Below are positions 16,756 to 27,338 of a DNA stretch of 37,728 nt, in pieces. Source of the DNA: an uncultured Bacteroides sp. (GTDB lineage: Bacteria > Bacteroidota > Bacteroidia > Bacteroidales > Bacteroidaceae); assembly GCA_945965395.1 (NCBI GenBank), contig CAMFND010000129.1, positions 1 to 37,728 on the forward strand, in the 5' to 3' direction. Position numbers and translations under genes: made by a program. The notes under the pieces were generated by a model. That model was not told the DNA's origin. It worked only from the letters and a program-made list of their open reading frames with translations, and made no database searches. The first letter of the stretch is position 1. Every line of letters begins with the position of its first letter.

Positions 16756-18708
16756 TTACTGGTTGGCAAAGCTACCAGCTTTTACAGGCCATCCCGGATT
16801 CTGATAAACAACCGACGTAGAAACGTCGCCACCTTCTTCAGGAGTTGACATGCGGAATACATCGTACGACAACGGAGAGAGGTAGTTGGCTTGTTCGAAA
16901 CAATAGCCGTTGTACTTGTTTACGAGTTCGTTCTTGCCTTGCGGACGCAGGTATTTGCTGACAGATGCTTCGTTAGGAGCTGTATAGTCAAGTTTGCAGG
17001 CTGTGCAAGCAGCTTCGAAGCCTGTATGGAATTCATCCCAGTAGTTCATACCTTCTACCCAGTAGTTCTGCATCTTGTCGAGTGCACGCCAGCGGTACAA
17101 GTCATCCTTACGCATGCCTTCTGCAATCAGTTCGCTGCGGCGTTCACGACGGATGTTGTAAAGTGTTGCGTCCACCAGTTCGGATCCTGAGTAACGGGCC
17201 AGGTCGATTTCTTTAGTCAGGTCGGTAGCTGCAATGGTTTTCTTGTAATCTGGATCTACACCTGCACGGGTACGCAATTCTGTCCAGAAATTTTCGAGTG
17301 TTTCATCTTCCAGTGTATTATATCTCAAGTAGTAAGCTTCGATATAGTTCAGATAAGCTTCGGCTGCACGGAAAATAGGCAGAGCCAAAGGATAAGCGCT
17401 GTTGTAGGTTACATCGTTGTCTACCCAGCCTTTGCGAGGAATATAACCGGTACTGGTTACGCGGATACCACTGGCAGCAATCAATCCGGGAAAGCCGTAC
17501 ATGATGTCTTTTCCATTGGAAGTGATGAGTTTGTCACCCGGTTTTGCTACAGAGCTTACCAGGCGCGGGTCGCGGTTCTCCATTGTGCTTTCCAGACTCT
17601 TGTCGCCCTGATAATAGTTGCCGGCTGCATAAATAGGCAGACCATTGTCCATCAGATAACTGTCAACCAGTGAGCGGGTAAATCCGGTGTTGTCACCGTG
17701 AACAAATATGTAAGTGTCTGTACCGACTTCAATGGCACCGTATCCGTGAGTAGCACCCACTACCTGATTCTGTACTTTGGCATCTTCGCTGTACATACGC
17801 CACAGCAACACTTCATCGCGTTGTCCTGAAAGGTCGGTCTGATTGTACAGGCTTGCATAATCCGGTGATAAGGAAGATGCAAGACCCACTTCCTTGGCAG
17901 ACTTGATGGCTTCGTCCAGGAAGAATTCAATTTCCTTGTTCATGTCAGTATGGAAGGAAGCGGCATCACCCGGCCATCCCGGTCCACCCGGAACACGTGC
18001 AGTACCTGCATGATATTTTTCCCATGTAGCTTCGTACAAAGCCACGCGTGACTTGAGCAGCAAAGCACATTCGCGGTTCAGACGATGAGCTGTAAAACTG
18101 TTTGATTTGGAGTACATCCGTTCACTGGCATTGTCCAGGTCGCTCAGGATAAAGCGGGCTACTTCGTTACGTGGCTTACGTTTGTTGGCTTCTACGTTGG
18201 CTGCATAGTCCCCATCATTTAATACTTGGGTCAAGATGGGAAGGTCACCATAAGCTTTCAATAGGTTGAAGTAAGCATAGGCACGGAAGAAATACATTTC
18301 GCCGATGTAATGCTTCACGTTGTCACTTAAACTCAATGTGCCTTTTTTTATGTTTTCTTCTGTACGTTCCAGGAAGAGGTTGCAGTTACGAATGTTGCTG
18401 AATCCGTCATAGCTACCAGTAGAAGGTACTTGAATACGCTGAGGGAGGAAATTATCCACCTGATCTACTGTCGTCATGTCATCACTGTTGTTGTCTGTAG
18501 TGAAGTATCCGAAAGTACCCGTACCTGTGCCGTGATCGGGCAGTAAGCCGTACATGTTGTTGCAATAAGGCTCCAACTGGTTTTCGGCAGTGAAGAAGTT
18601 GCCGTCTACATTGTCTGAAATAGGTTCTTTATCCAAGAAGTCTGAGCAGGAAGTTCCTACCAGCAAGGTAGCCGAAAATAAAAATATATATTTCAGTTTC
18701 ATAATCAT
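16756..18708 (-). CDS. SusD/RagB-family nutrient-binding outer-membrane lipoprotein
   Basis: A 650-residue surface lipoprotein of the SusD family that captures glycan and closes over its SusC transporter. The N terminus has the typical lipobox and start LLVGTSCSDFLDKEPISDN (lipidated Cys21). It continues with the TPR-like helical core (HYIGEMYFFRAYAYFNLLKA, LKSRVALYEATWEKY) and the C-terminal RagB/SusD signature (LYNIRRERRSELIAEGMRKD). It is longer than typical SusD proteins (about 550), suggesting insertions around the binding site. A second ATG two codons later is an equally good start. The stop-to-start gap from the broken susC frame is 15 bases, consistent with one transcript. Confidence 0.92.
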   Translation of the reverse strand: MIMKLKYIFLFSATLLVGTSCSDFLDKEPISDNVDGNFFTAENQLEPYCNNMYGLLPDHGTGTGTFGYFTTDNNSDDMTTVDQVDNFLPQRIQVPSTGSYDGFSNIRNCNLFLERTEENIKKGTLSLSDNVKHYIGEMYFFRAYAYFNLLKAYGDLPILTQVLNDGDYAANVEANKRKPRNEVARFILSDLDNASERMYSKSNSFTAHRLNRECALLLKSRVALYEATWEKYHAGTARVPGGPGWPGDAASFHTDMNKEIEFFLDEAIKSAKEVGLASSLSPDYASLYNQTDLSGQRDEVLLWRMYSEDAKVQNQVVGATHGYGAIEVGTDTYIFVHGDNTGFTRSLVDSYLMDNGLPIYAAGNYYQGDKSLESTMENRDPRLVSSVAKPGDKLITSNGKDIMYGFPGLIAASGIRVTSTGYIPRKGWVDNDVTYNSAYPLALPIFRAAEAYLNYIEAYYLRYNTLEDETLENFWTELRTRAGVDPDYKKTIAATDLTKEIDLARYSGSELVDATLYNIRRERRSELIAEGMRKDDLYRWRALDKMQNYWVEGMNYWDEFHTGFEAACTACKLDYTAPNEASVSKYLRPQGKNELVNKYNGYCFEQANYLSPLSYDVFRMSTPEEGGDVSTSVVYQNPGWPVKAGSFANQ

Positions 18709-18723
18709 AGATGCTTTAATTGG

Positions 18724-21700
18724 TTATAAGGTTACGTTTACGCCACAAGAGAGTGTACGGCTCAACGGATAAGTCATACCGTTCTGATACAATGCTTCCG
18801 GGTCGAAGTTTTTGTTGATGGAAGTACCTGTCCACAAGTTGTCGCCTGAGAAGAATACTCTGACGCGTTCCAGTCCGATTTTGTTAACCCAGGCTTTCGG
18901 CAGGGTGCAAGTTCTTCAGACGGATATAGGCTGCATTCTGTACGAACTGTGACTGGCTCTGACGGTTCTGGTTAGATTTCCAAAGAGGACGCGGATAATA
19001 TGCACCGGTGTTTGCACCCAACGGGTCGCCTTCCGGACGGAAGAAATCCCAGTGTTCTTTGTATCCGGTAGAAGACCATGCGTCGCCGTCTACACCCCAG
19101 AATACCATACCACTCAGTAAATAATCACGCTTAGCTACACCCTGGAAGAAGATGCTCAGGTCAAAACCTTTCCATTCAGCGCCGATGTTCAAACCGAAAC
19201 GGAAGCGCGGTGTGTCGTTACCAATCACTTTGCGGTCGCCTGGGTTGTCTACTGTATTCTCACCGTTGGTGATTTTTCCGTCACCGTCGAGGTCGGCATA
19301 CATCATGTCACCGGCTTTCCATCCTGAAGCAGCCAGTGTGACACCCGGAATGGTGTTCTGGTCTACCTTTTCCAAATGTGCTGCCATTTCTTCGTCAGTC
19401 TTGGCCATACCTACAGATTCATATCCCCAGATTTCTCCTAAATACTGTCCGGTGTAATAAGTGGAAAGTGATTTGCTGGCATTAGGGTATTCTGTAATCT
19501 TGGTACGTGAATCAGAAAGGTTGAATGCTACATTGTAGTTGAATTCACCGATACGGTCTTGCCAATTCAACTGGAATTCCCATCCTTTGGTACGCAAAGA
19601 GGTATTGTTGCGTTTAGGAGCTTCTGCACCCACAATCGGAGAGATTTCCTGTGCCGGTCCTACCATGTCTTTCGTGTCACGGATAAAGTAGTTGAAGTAA
19701 CCGCTCAGACGGTTGTTGAAAGCACCAAAGTCTACACCGTAGTTATAGCTGTATACACGTTCCCAAGTCAGCAAGGAGCTTACCAGTCCCGGTGCACCTG
19801 CGATGTTTGATTTGTTGGCCATATCGAGCAACCAGCGTCCGCCTGCGTCAGGACTACCTACTGTTACATTCTGAATAGCATAAGTAGGATAGTAAGAATC
19901 TGTGTTCTGGTTACCGAGGCTACCGTAAGAGAAGCGGGGTTTCAATGTGTTGACCCATTTGCTCAGCGGTTCCCAGAAGGACTCGCGTGCAACGTTCCAA
20001 CCGATAGATACAGACGGGAATGTAGCCCAGCGGCTGTCTGCCTGGAAACGGGAAGAACCGTCACGGCGGATGTTGAATTCAAACAGATAACGTCCGTCAA
20101 AGTCGTAGTTCAAACGGCCGAAATAACCTAAAGAAGCCCATTCTCCACGGTAAGCACCGTTGCTCTGTGTACCGGTAGATGTATTGACATCGGGATTATT
20201 ATCGTTCATCACGTCCGAACGTTTTGCCCATACGTTGTTGTAACGGTAGCTTTCGCTGTTCATACCGAGCATTACCTTCAAATTATGTTTTTCAAGGAAA
20301 TTGAGACTATAGTCGGCATAAAGTGAAGTGGTAATCATTGTTTCACGCTGCTGTTCGCTGTAAGCCCATGTCTTTCCGGCTGCCAGGTCGGCATCACCAC
20401 CCAGCCACTGTTCTGGAATAGGATTGTTGTCTTTGTCATAGAGATATACTCTGGCTACATTATAAAGATGTTCGAAGCTGCCTGTACGCAGAGCCAGGTC
20501 ACCGTGAATAGTCAGTCCTTTCATTGGGGTCAGAATCAAGCTACCCTGTGTGAAGTAGGTATCATCTTGCGTATTGGAACGTCCGCCTGAAGTCAGCTGC
20601 ATCAGTTTCGGGTTACGGGTATAGTGACCGTTGTTGTCGTAAAGCGGCATGTTGGGGTGCAGCTTGGTAGTTTCAGCAAAGAAACGGTCGCCGTACAGTT
20701 TCAGGAAGGTCGGCATACCGATGTCTTCACGAATGAAACGGCTGTTGAATTCCAGACGCATCCATTTGGTGATTTCTGCACTGATACGGGCACTGGCATT
20801 GTAACGTTTCTTGTTGTCGTTTGCGTAGTTCATCTGTCCGTCCTGGCTCAGGAATGCTCCCGACACGTAGTATTGTATTTTTTCATTACCACCCGACAAG
20901 CTTACGTTATGCTCTTGTCCGAAAGCGGTCTTGTCAATGAAGTTGCGTGGCCAGTTCTGGTTGTCATTGGAGTTCTGGTTGAAAGCAAAACAGTTACCGT
21001 TCTGTGAAAGAGACGGGTCGGCAGTGGTAGTAATTTCACCGCGCATGTACTGTTGGATACGATCCATTGTAATGTCCGAGAAGAAGTGTGCTTCACCAGA
21101 ACCTGTGTTGTCGATGGCACGGTTGAAGTACTGTGCAAAGGTGTAAGCGTCGAGCATGTCGGGGATATTGGTCGGACGAGACCAGCGCAGGTTGTTAGAG
21201 TACGAGATGCTTGTCTTACCCTGCTTTCCTTTCTTGGTTGTAACCAGGATAACACCGAACGGAGCACGAGAACCGTAGATGGCAGCAGAAGCCGCATCCA
21301 TCAATACCGAGATGTTGTCGATGTCCTGCGGGTTCAACTGGTTCAGGTCGCCTGCTACACCGTCAATCAGCACGAGGGGAGAAGCGCTGGAGCCTGTTCC
21401 CAAGTTACCTGTACCACGGATGTTGAAAGAAGGATTGGCATCCAGTTTACCACCGGCATCAGGTATGCTTACATTCAAGCCCGGAACGACACCCTGCAAA
21501 GCCTGACCTACAGACGTTACCGGACGAGATTCCAGTTTCTTGTTGTCTACCGAAGCCACGGCACCGGTCAGGTTCACTTTCTTCTGTGTACCGAAACCTA
21601 CTACTACCACTTCATCGAGTGTCTGAGTATCTTCCGACAAAGTGACCTGATAAGAAGTCTTTCCTTTTTGTACGGGGATTTCCTGGGTTTGATAACCGAT

Positions 21701-21937
21701 GTAGGAAACTACTAATGTACTTCCTGAGGCAACGTTGTTCAGCTGGAAGTTTCCGTCCAGGTCGGTGATACAACCGTTGCTTGTACCTTTAACTACTACT
21801 GAAGCTCCGATGATGGGCTCATTCAGTTTCTTGTCTGTAACAATTCCGGAGATGCTCACCTGTTGCGCTTGCAGTGGTAATAGTCCCGCCAGCAAGGCTA
21901 TGAGCAGAGAGATGAATTGTGTTTTCATGTGACTCAT
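18724..21937 (-). pseudogene. SusC-family TonB-dependent receptor, frame broken near the C terminus
   Basis: The gene encodes a SusC-type outer-membrane importer. It has a signal peptide (LLIALLAGLLPLQAQ), a carboxypeptidase-regulatory-like domain (ISGIVTDKKLNEPIIGASVV), a TonB box (TLDEVVVVGFGTQKK), a plug (VLIDGVAG and DAASAAIYGSRAPFGVILV) and a long barrel. After AAYIRLKNL the frame runs into an early TAA at 18884-18886. The expected ending resumes in another frame from position 18906: LPKAWVNKIGLERVRVFF onward to NVTL and a stop at 18724. Compared with the usual SusC ending (NLTLGYTLPKAW), the DNA looks as if about 11 bases are missing at 18907/18908. The truncated product loses about 60 residues, including the last barrel strands. 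ATG 21937 or 21928 is the likely start; the upstream TTG at 21976 is unlikely. Confidence 0.85.
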
Positions 21938-22050
21938 GGTTTTAAGATTAAAGTTTATATTTAGATGGTTAAACAAGTTGGCAGGTTTCCTTGTCGCAAA
22001 TCTCTGAAATAAACGGTGTAAGGGCAGTGGGTAAACGTTGCATTAACAGT

Positions 22051-22110
22051 CGGTATTCTTCTTATATGCATTTTTATGGGGGTAAAAACTGTTTTTTTTA
22101 CCGGTATTCT
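22051..22110. promoter_or_regulatory. Candidate operator in the susC / sensor-regulator intergenic region
   Basis: The 232-base gap between the divergent genes holds a perfect 8-base dyad, GGTAAAAA (22081-22088) and TTTTTACC (22095-22102). It also holds the direct repeat CGGTATTCT at 22051-22059 and 22102-22110. This is where a hybrid two-component regulator would bind to activate susC. No exact TAnnTTTG box was found for either gene. Confidence 0.4.
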
Positions 22111-22169
22111 GACTTTTTAGACAAGATTTTTGTTTCTTTGCGTAACCATTACATAGCTTAATCTGAGAA

Positions 22170-25100
22170 ATGAAAAATAAATTCTGCCTGCTCATTGTAT
22201 CTTTCCTTTGTATTTTCTCGCTTCTTCCGGCGGGTGCACAGACACTTTCCGAGAAGGATTTTCAGGTATTGAACATGAACGACGGATTGTCGGACAACGA
22301 CATTCATTCCGTGGCAAAAGATACGGAAGGCTTCATGTGGTTCGGAACCGGCAGCGGACTGAACCGTTACGACGGACGTACTTTCAAAGTGTTCCGGATG
22401 CCAGGAATCTCTTACCGGAGAATTGACAGGGTGGTGTCGCTGGATACGGATTACCTGCTTCTCCGTTCGGAACAGAACCTGTTTTTGTTCGACAAAAAAT
22501 ACGAACGTTTTCTTCCTGTATGCGATTCGGTGAGCAAACAGCCTGTGATGTTCGCCGACTTTGTGGCCGATTCTGACGGTAGTTGCTGGGGCGTATCTTC
22601 CGGTGAATTGTCGGAAGTGAATTTCCCGTCCTCCTTTGTGCAGGACACAGCGTTTGTCTCTGTGCGTCATGTGGTGAACAATTCACAAAGTGATCCGTTT
22701 GTGGTGCTGTGTATGGGAGAAGACGGGAAGATGCTGTATTGTGCAAGCCGGAATGGAACTGTCTATCGTTTTACGCCCGGACAAAGGCAGTTGAAGAAAG
22801 TTTGTGACGGGCAGTTGTCGTCCGGCAGGTGGGTATCTTCTTTGCTGAACGGTGATTCGTTCATCTGGATTCCTACCGTGGGCGACGGATTGTATGGTTA
22901 CGACCTGACAAACGGAAAGTTGCATCACTGGCAATATATTTCAGAAAGAATGGGGGAGCAGCTGTCGCATAACGATGTCTTTCGCTTGCTCCCGATAGGG
23001 AATTCCCGGTACCTGGCCGTTACATGGAACGGATATACTTTGTTGAGTCTTACACCGGAACGGGCAATCAAGTTGCGTGATTTTCAGTCCTTCCTTCATA
23101 ACGGGAAACAATATTTCGAAACACGCATGATTTCGGGCTATTACGACGAGGAAGGATTGCTGTGGATTGGTACGGAAGGAGGAGGGGTGCTGTTTTCCGA
23201 CTTGCGCCAGCTGTTTTATCACCAGTATGCACAGACACGTTCCAATGAAATTTGTGGCATCCAGATGGATGAAGAAGGTTACGTCTGGCTGGCTACGTTT
23301 CACAAGGGCGTGTTGCGGAGCACGCAGCCTTTTGACGTATCACATTCGCTGTCATTTGAATCATTTGATACCGGCATTCCGGGCCTGAAAACCGTGCTTT
23401 GCAGTTCGTCGGACAAAAATGGAGGTTTCTGGTTCGGTACGCAGGACGGGCGGGTGCTTCGTTACGGAAAAGACCGGAAGTGGGATGACATGCGGATTGG
23501 CACCCCCGGACAGCCTTCTCCGGTGGTATGGAGCCTGCTTATGGTTTCGGACGAACAGTGCTGGGCGGGTACCAGCGACGGGTTATACTGGGTGGACTTT
23601 CAGCGGGGAACTTCAACGCACGTCAGCTGGAGTAATCCGCAAATTCCAGATCACATACATATACGTGCGTTGGCAGCCGGTGATAATCAGACCTTATGGC
23701 TGGGAACTGGAAGAGGCTTGCTTCGGCTGTGGATGAGTGGTACCAAGGTGCTGCGGACACATGCCGGATACGAAGCCAGAGCCGGTATGCCGGATACGGA
23801 AATCGAAGTCCGTGCCTTGCTGTATGGAACAGACAGGAAGCTGTGGGCAGGATACGCCGGAAGCGGTCTGGTGGCTTGTTTGCCGGAAGGAGACAGCATC
23901 CTGACCCGTTATACTACCGCTCAGGGGTTGTGCAGCAATTTCGTGACCGTACTGGCCGAAGACAACGACCACTCTCTTTGGGTAGGCTCCAACTCCGGCA
24001 TTTCCCGTCTGAGCCGTCATTTGCAGTCTTTTTATAACTATTACATTTCGGGTAGCAACCGTTCCGTCTTTTTCGGCAAGGATTTTCTTTTCTGGGGAAA
24101 CCACAGCATGCTGACTTATTTCCGCCCTTCCGACCTTCGCTTTAATTATCCGAAAGAAAAGGGACGGGTGATTTTTACCGACCTGGAAGTGAACCACACT
24201 CCCGTGCAAATCGGGCAGAAGGTCAACGGGCAGGTAGTGTTGCCCCAGTCGTTGCTTTATACTTCCGAACTGCATCTGACGCATGAAAACCGCAGTTTCT
24301 CCCTGCTGTTTACCAACCTGCTCTATCTGACCAAACTCCAGAAATACCTTTTCCGCCTGTATCCTTATCAGGAGGAATGGATTATGGCCGATGAAGGAGA
24401 AAAAATCTCGTACGACCGTCTGCCGGCCGGTACCTATACTTTCCAGGTGAAGACCATTTTCCAGGACCAGAGTGAAGGGGATGTCAGTACCCTGAAGGTG
24501 GTGATTGCTCCTCACTGGAGTGAAACCCTCTGGTTCCGTCTGCTTGTGGCAGTTGGCCTGATCAGTATCGTGTTGATTTACCTGCATCGTGTGCGGTTGA
24601 AGCAAAAGCGGATACAATATGAACTGCGCCTGGAGCATGAACTGTTTACGGTCAATATGGAGCGAAACAAGGAAGTGGAACTTCGCAAGGAGCGTGAGGC
24701 CTTCTTCACGATGGCAGCCCATGAACTGCGTACTCCGCTTACCCTTATTTTGTCTCCGCTGCGTGAACTGCTCTCCAAAATTACACCCGCACATCCGTTT
24801 TATAGTCGTCTGTCCGTCATGTTCAAGTATGCCGAAGGACTGCATACCCTGACCGACCGTTTGCTGTATATCCAGAAAGCAGAAGCCGGCATGGTGAAGC
24901 TGCGTCTGTCTGCAGTGGATGTGCTATCCCTGATGAGGGATGTGGCAGAAGGTTTTCAGCCGCTGGCAGCCGAACGTCGGATAACGTATGCATGGGTGCA
25001 GGGGTCGGAACATATTACGATATGGGCCGATCGGGAGAAACTTTCATCAGTCATTCAGAACCTGATTTCGAATGCCTTTAAATACACACCTGAAGGAGGA

Positions 25101-26291
25101 AAAATCAGTCTCTCGGTAGAACGGAAGGAGTTCGATCAGAAACCTTTCTGCTGTATTTCGGTGACGGATACCGGAAAAGGAATAGATGCCGGATTGCTGC
25201 AGCATATTTTTGAGCCTTTCGTAACCGGCGATGCAGATCCGGCAGTTTCTACCCGCATGGGAGTGGGACTGAAAATCGTGAAGCACATTGTGGAGATGCA
25301 TCACGGACGGGTGAACGTGGAGAGTGAACCGGGAAAAGGAACGTCGTTCGCTGTGTACCTGCCCGAAGGAAAATCGCATTTCGAAGAAGACGATTGTACG
25401 TGGGATGAAACTCCGGACGCGGATGATAAAGAAAAGGGAAGAGAAAGTATCTCAGACCTGATGCTGTTGCCGGAAGCGGAAGAAACCTCACAGAAAACGG
25501 AGGAAGAACGTACCGCCGCCCGCCAGACGGTGCTTATCATAGAAGACAATGCCGACATGCGCCGTTACCTGCGCGACCTGATGAAGAAATACTATCGGGT
25601 ACTGGAAGCGGAGAACGGAGAAGAGGGAGTGAAGGTGGCCGTAGAACAGATGCCCGACCTGGTACTGTCGGATGTGATGATGCCGGTGATGGACGGATTT
25701 ACCTGCTGTGCGGAATTGCGCAAGCGGAAGGAAACGGCTCACATTCCCATTCTGCTGCTTACGGCCAAGGCAGAGGATAAGGACAGTGTGGAAGCTTCTT
25801 ATCGTGGAGCCGACGACTATGTGCGTAAACCCTTCAATCCGGAGGTGCTGCTGGCCAAGGTGGCCCATCTGCTCGACATGCGTCGTCGCCTGAAGCAGAT
25901 TTATACCCGTACGCTGCTGCATGCTTCTTCCGCATCGGCAGAGAAACCCGAAGGCACCGAAAGTGAGTTCATGCAACAGGTGCTGTCGTGCATCGAGGGC
26001 AATGCCAGCAATCCCGAGTTCAATGTCAAAGTACTGGCCGGAGAACTCCACATGAGTCAGGCTACGCTTTACCGCAAACTGAAGCAGCACACCGACTTGT
26101 CGGCTGTGGAGCTGATTCGCCACATCCGCATGACGCAGGCCGCATTCCTGCTGATGGAAACCAGTCTCCCGGTCACGGAGGTAGCCGAGCGCGTGGGCTT
26201 CAATGACCTGCCCACGTTCCGCAAGCATTTCACGGACATGTTCGGCGTGTCTCCTTCCAAGTATGCGGAGGATAATCAGAAGAACAAGTAA
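22170..26291 (+). CDS. Hybrid two-component system sensor-regulator (HTCS)
   Basis: A 1373-residue one-protein two-component system controlling the adjacent glycan locus. After a signal peptide comes a periplasmic sensor built of Reg_prop propeller repeats (KDTEGFMWFGTGSGLNRYDG, GLLWIGTEGGGVLF and others), then a Y_Y_Y domain (about 705-777). A membrane helix follows at about 785-805. The kinase has the H box FFTMAAHELRTPLT with His851, N box NLISNAFKYTPEGG, and G boxes DTGKGID and GVGLKIVKHIVE. The receiver starts near residue 1121 (VLIIEDNADMRRYL), with phospho-acceptor Asp1168 and Lys in DDYVRKPF. The C-terminal AraC-type DNA-binding domain is complete (LHMSQATLYRKLK, VTEVAERVGFNDLPTFRKHF). 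The ligand is probably an oligosaccharide released by the locus. Confidence 0.95.
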   Translation: MKNKFCLLIVSFLCIFSLLPAGAQTLSEKDFQVLNMNDGLSDNDIHSVAKDTEGFMWFGTGSGLNRYDGRTFKVFRMPGISYRRIDRVVSLDTDYLLLRSEQNLFLFDKKYERFLPVCDSVSKQPVMFADFVADSDGSCWGVSSGELSEVNFPSSFVQDTAFVSVRHVVNNSQSDPFVVLCMGEDGKMLYCASRNGTVYRFTPGQRQLKKVCDGQLSSGRWVSSLLNGDSFIWIPTVGDGLYGYDLTNGKLHHWQYISERMGEQLSHNDVFRLLPIGNSRYLAVTWNGYTLLSLTPERAIKLRDFQSFLHNGKQYFETRMISGYYDEEGLLWIGTEGGGVLFSDLRQLFYHQYAQTRSNEICGIQMDEEGYVWLATFHKGVLRSTQPFDVSHSLSFESFDTGIPGLKTVLCSSSDKNGGFWFGTQDGRVLRYGKDRKWDDMRIGTPGQPSPVVWSLLMVSDEQCWAGTSDGLYWVDFQRGTSTHVSWSNPQIPDHIHIRALAAGDNQTLWLGTGRGLLRLWMSGTKVLRTHAGYEARAGMPDTEIEVRALLYGTDRKLWAGYAGSGLVACLPEGDSILTRYTTAQGLCSNFVTVLAEDNDHSLWVGSNSGISRLSRHLQSFYNYYISGSNRSVFFGKDFLFWGNHSMLTYFRPSDLRFNYPKEKGRVIFTDLEVNHTPVQIGQKVNGQVVLPQSLLYTSELHLTHENRSFSLLFTNLLYLTKLQKYLFRLYPYQEEWIMADEGEKISYDRLPAGTYTFQVKTIFQDQSEGDVSTLKVVIAPHWSETLWFRLLVAVGLISIVLIYLHRVRLKQKRIQYELRLEHELFTVNMERNKEVELRKEREAFFTMAAHELRTPLTLILSPLRELLSKITPAHPFYSRLSVMFKYAEGLHTLTDRLLYIQKAEAGMVKLRLSAVDVLSLMRDVAEGFQPLAAERRITYAWVQGSEHITIWADREKLSSVIQNLISNAFKYTPEGGKISLSVERKEFDQKPFCCISVTDTGKGIDAGLLQHIFEPFVTGDADPAVSTRMGVGLKIVKHIVEMHHGRVNVESEPGKGTSFAVYLPEGKSHFEEDDCTWDETPDADDKEKGRESISDLMLLPEAEETSQKTEEERTAARQTVLIIEDNADMRRYLRDLMKKYYRVLEAENGEEGVKVAVEQMPDLVLSDVMMPVMDGFTCCAELRKRKETAHIPILLLTAKAEDKDSVEASYRGADDYVRKPFNPEVLLAKVAHLLDMRRRLKQIYTRTLLHASSASAEKPEGTESEFMQQVLSCIEGNASNPEFNVKVLAGELHMSQATLYRKLKQHTDLSAVELIRHIRMTQAAFLLMETSLPVTEVAERVGFNDLPTFRKHFTDMFGVSPSKYAEDNQKNK

Positions 26292-26300
26292 AAAGACAGT

Positions 26301-27209
26301 TCAGCCCCTTTGCAGCGTTCTGTATTCATTGGGGCTGTGACCTACCACCCGCTTGAACATGCGGCTCATGTGCTGCGGATACTGGAAGCCCAGGCTGTAG
26401 GCAATCTCACTCATGGGCTTGGTGGTAGAAAGCAGCATGTCCTTGGCTCTTTCCACTACCTTTGACTGGATGTACTCGGAAGCCGTTTTACCCGTCTGCT
26501 TACTGATCATGTCGCCGAAATAGTTGGGCGAGAGGAATACCCGTTCGGCAAAATATTTCACCGTAGGCAATCCTTCTTCCTGAGGTGTCTGGCCGTCGAA
26601 GTATTCGTCCAGCAGCTGCTCAAAACGTACGATGATGTCCTTGTTGGAGGCTTCGCGTGTAGTGAACTGCCGCTCATAGAAACGCATGCAGTAATCCAGC
26701 AGCAGTCCGATGTTGGCCGTAATCAGCCGCCGGCTGTGCTTGTCGGCAGGACGTCTCAGCTCCGTATCGATTTTATGCAGGCAGTCTATCACCGTGTGCC
26801 GTTCTTCTTCCGAGAGGTGCAAGGCTTCGCGGGCTTCGTAAGAGAAAAAAGAATAATTCCGGATATCGTGTCCCAGTTGGGTACCATGAATCAAGTCCGG
26901 ATGAAAGAGCAGTCCGTATCCGGTGGGACGCGTTCCTTCCTGCGCGTGGATGGAAGCCACCTGTCCCGGTGCAAAACAGACAATGGTTCCTTCCTGGTAG
27001 TCGTAAGGCTGCCGGCCGTAGGTAATGTCTCCGCAGAGTGTATCTTTCAGAAACAAGGCATAGATGCCATAATTTATGGTAAATGGCTGTGTAGGCTGAG
27101 TAATTTTTGAAAGGTCTACCACGGTAACCATGGGATGATACATTTCCACTTTGAAGAATTTGTTGTATTTATCCACTGTGTCCAGTTCTATCACTTCTTC
27201 TTTCATCAT
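26301..27209 (-). CDS. AraC-family transcriptional regulator
   Basis: A 302-residue regulator with an N-terminal cupin-like sensing domain (about 20-190; YDYQEGTIVCFAPGQVASIH) and a C-terminal double helix-turn-helix of the AraC type (about 200-300; VFLSPNYFGDMISKQTGKT and MSEIAYSLGFQYPQHMSRMF). It is divergent from the YqhD-like aldehyde reductase gene with 195 bases between, so it probably controls that gene and perhaps itself, as E. coli YqhC does for yqhD. That function is inferred from arrangement. A TACATTTG box lies 20 bases before the start. The second codon is also ATG. It converges on the HTCS gene with only 9 bases between and no terminator seen. Confidence 0.9.
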   Translation of the reverse strand: MMKEEVIELDTVDKYNKFFKVEMYHPMVTVVDLSKITQPTQPFTINYGIYALFLKDTLCGDITYGRQPYDYQEGTIVCFAPGQVASIHAQEGTRPTGYGLLFHPDLIHGTQLGHDIRNYSFFSYEAREALHLSEEERHTVIDCLHKIDTELRRPADKHSRRLITANIGLLLDYCMRFYERQFTTREASNKDIIVRFEQLLDEYFDGQTPQEEGLPTVKYFAERVFLSPNYFGDMISKQTGKTASEYIQSKVVERAKDMLLSTTKPMSEIAYSLGFQYPQHMSRMFKRVVGHSPNEYRTLQRG

Positions 27210-27229
27210 CTGTCAATTTTATTTTCAGG

Positions 27230-27237
27230 CAAATGTA
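27230..27237 (-). promoter_or_regulatory. Probable promoter -7 box of the AraC-type regulator
   Basis: The minus strand reads TACATTTG, an exact TAnnTTTG match 20 bases before the start codon at 27209. Confidence 0.45.
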
Positions 27238-27338
27238 ATACTTATTCTCGGGAATACCTACATCCGTGTTATGGAATGGCAGACATAAAATAAACGTAAA
27301 ATCGAGCATTGGGGTAGAAACATCGGTAATTTGTATCA

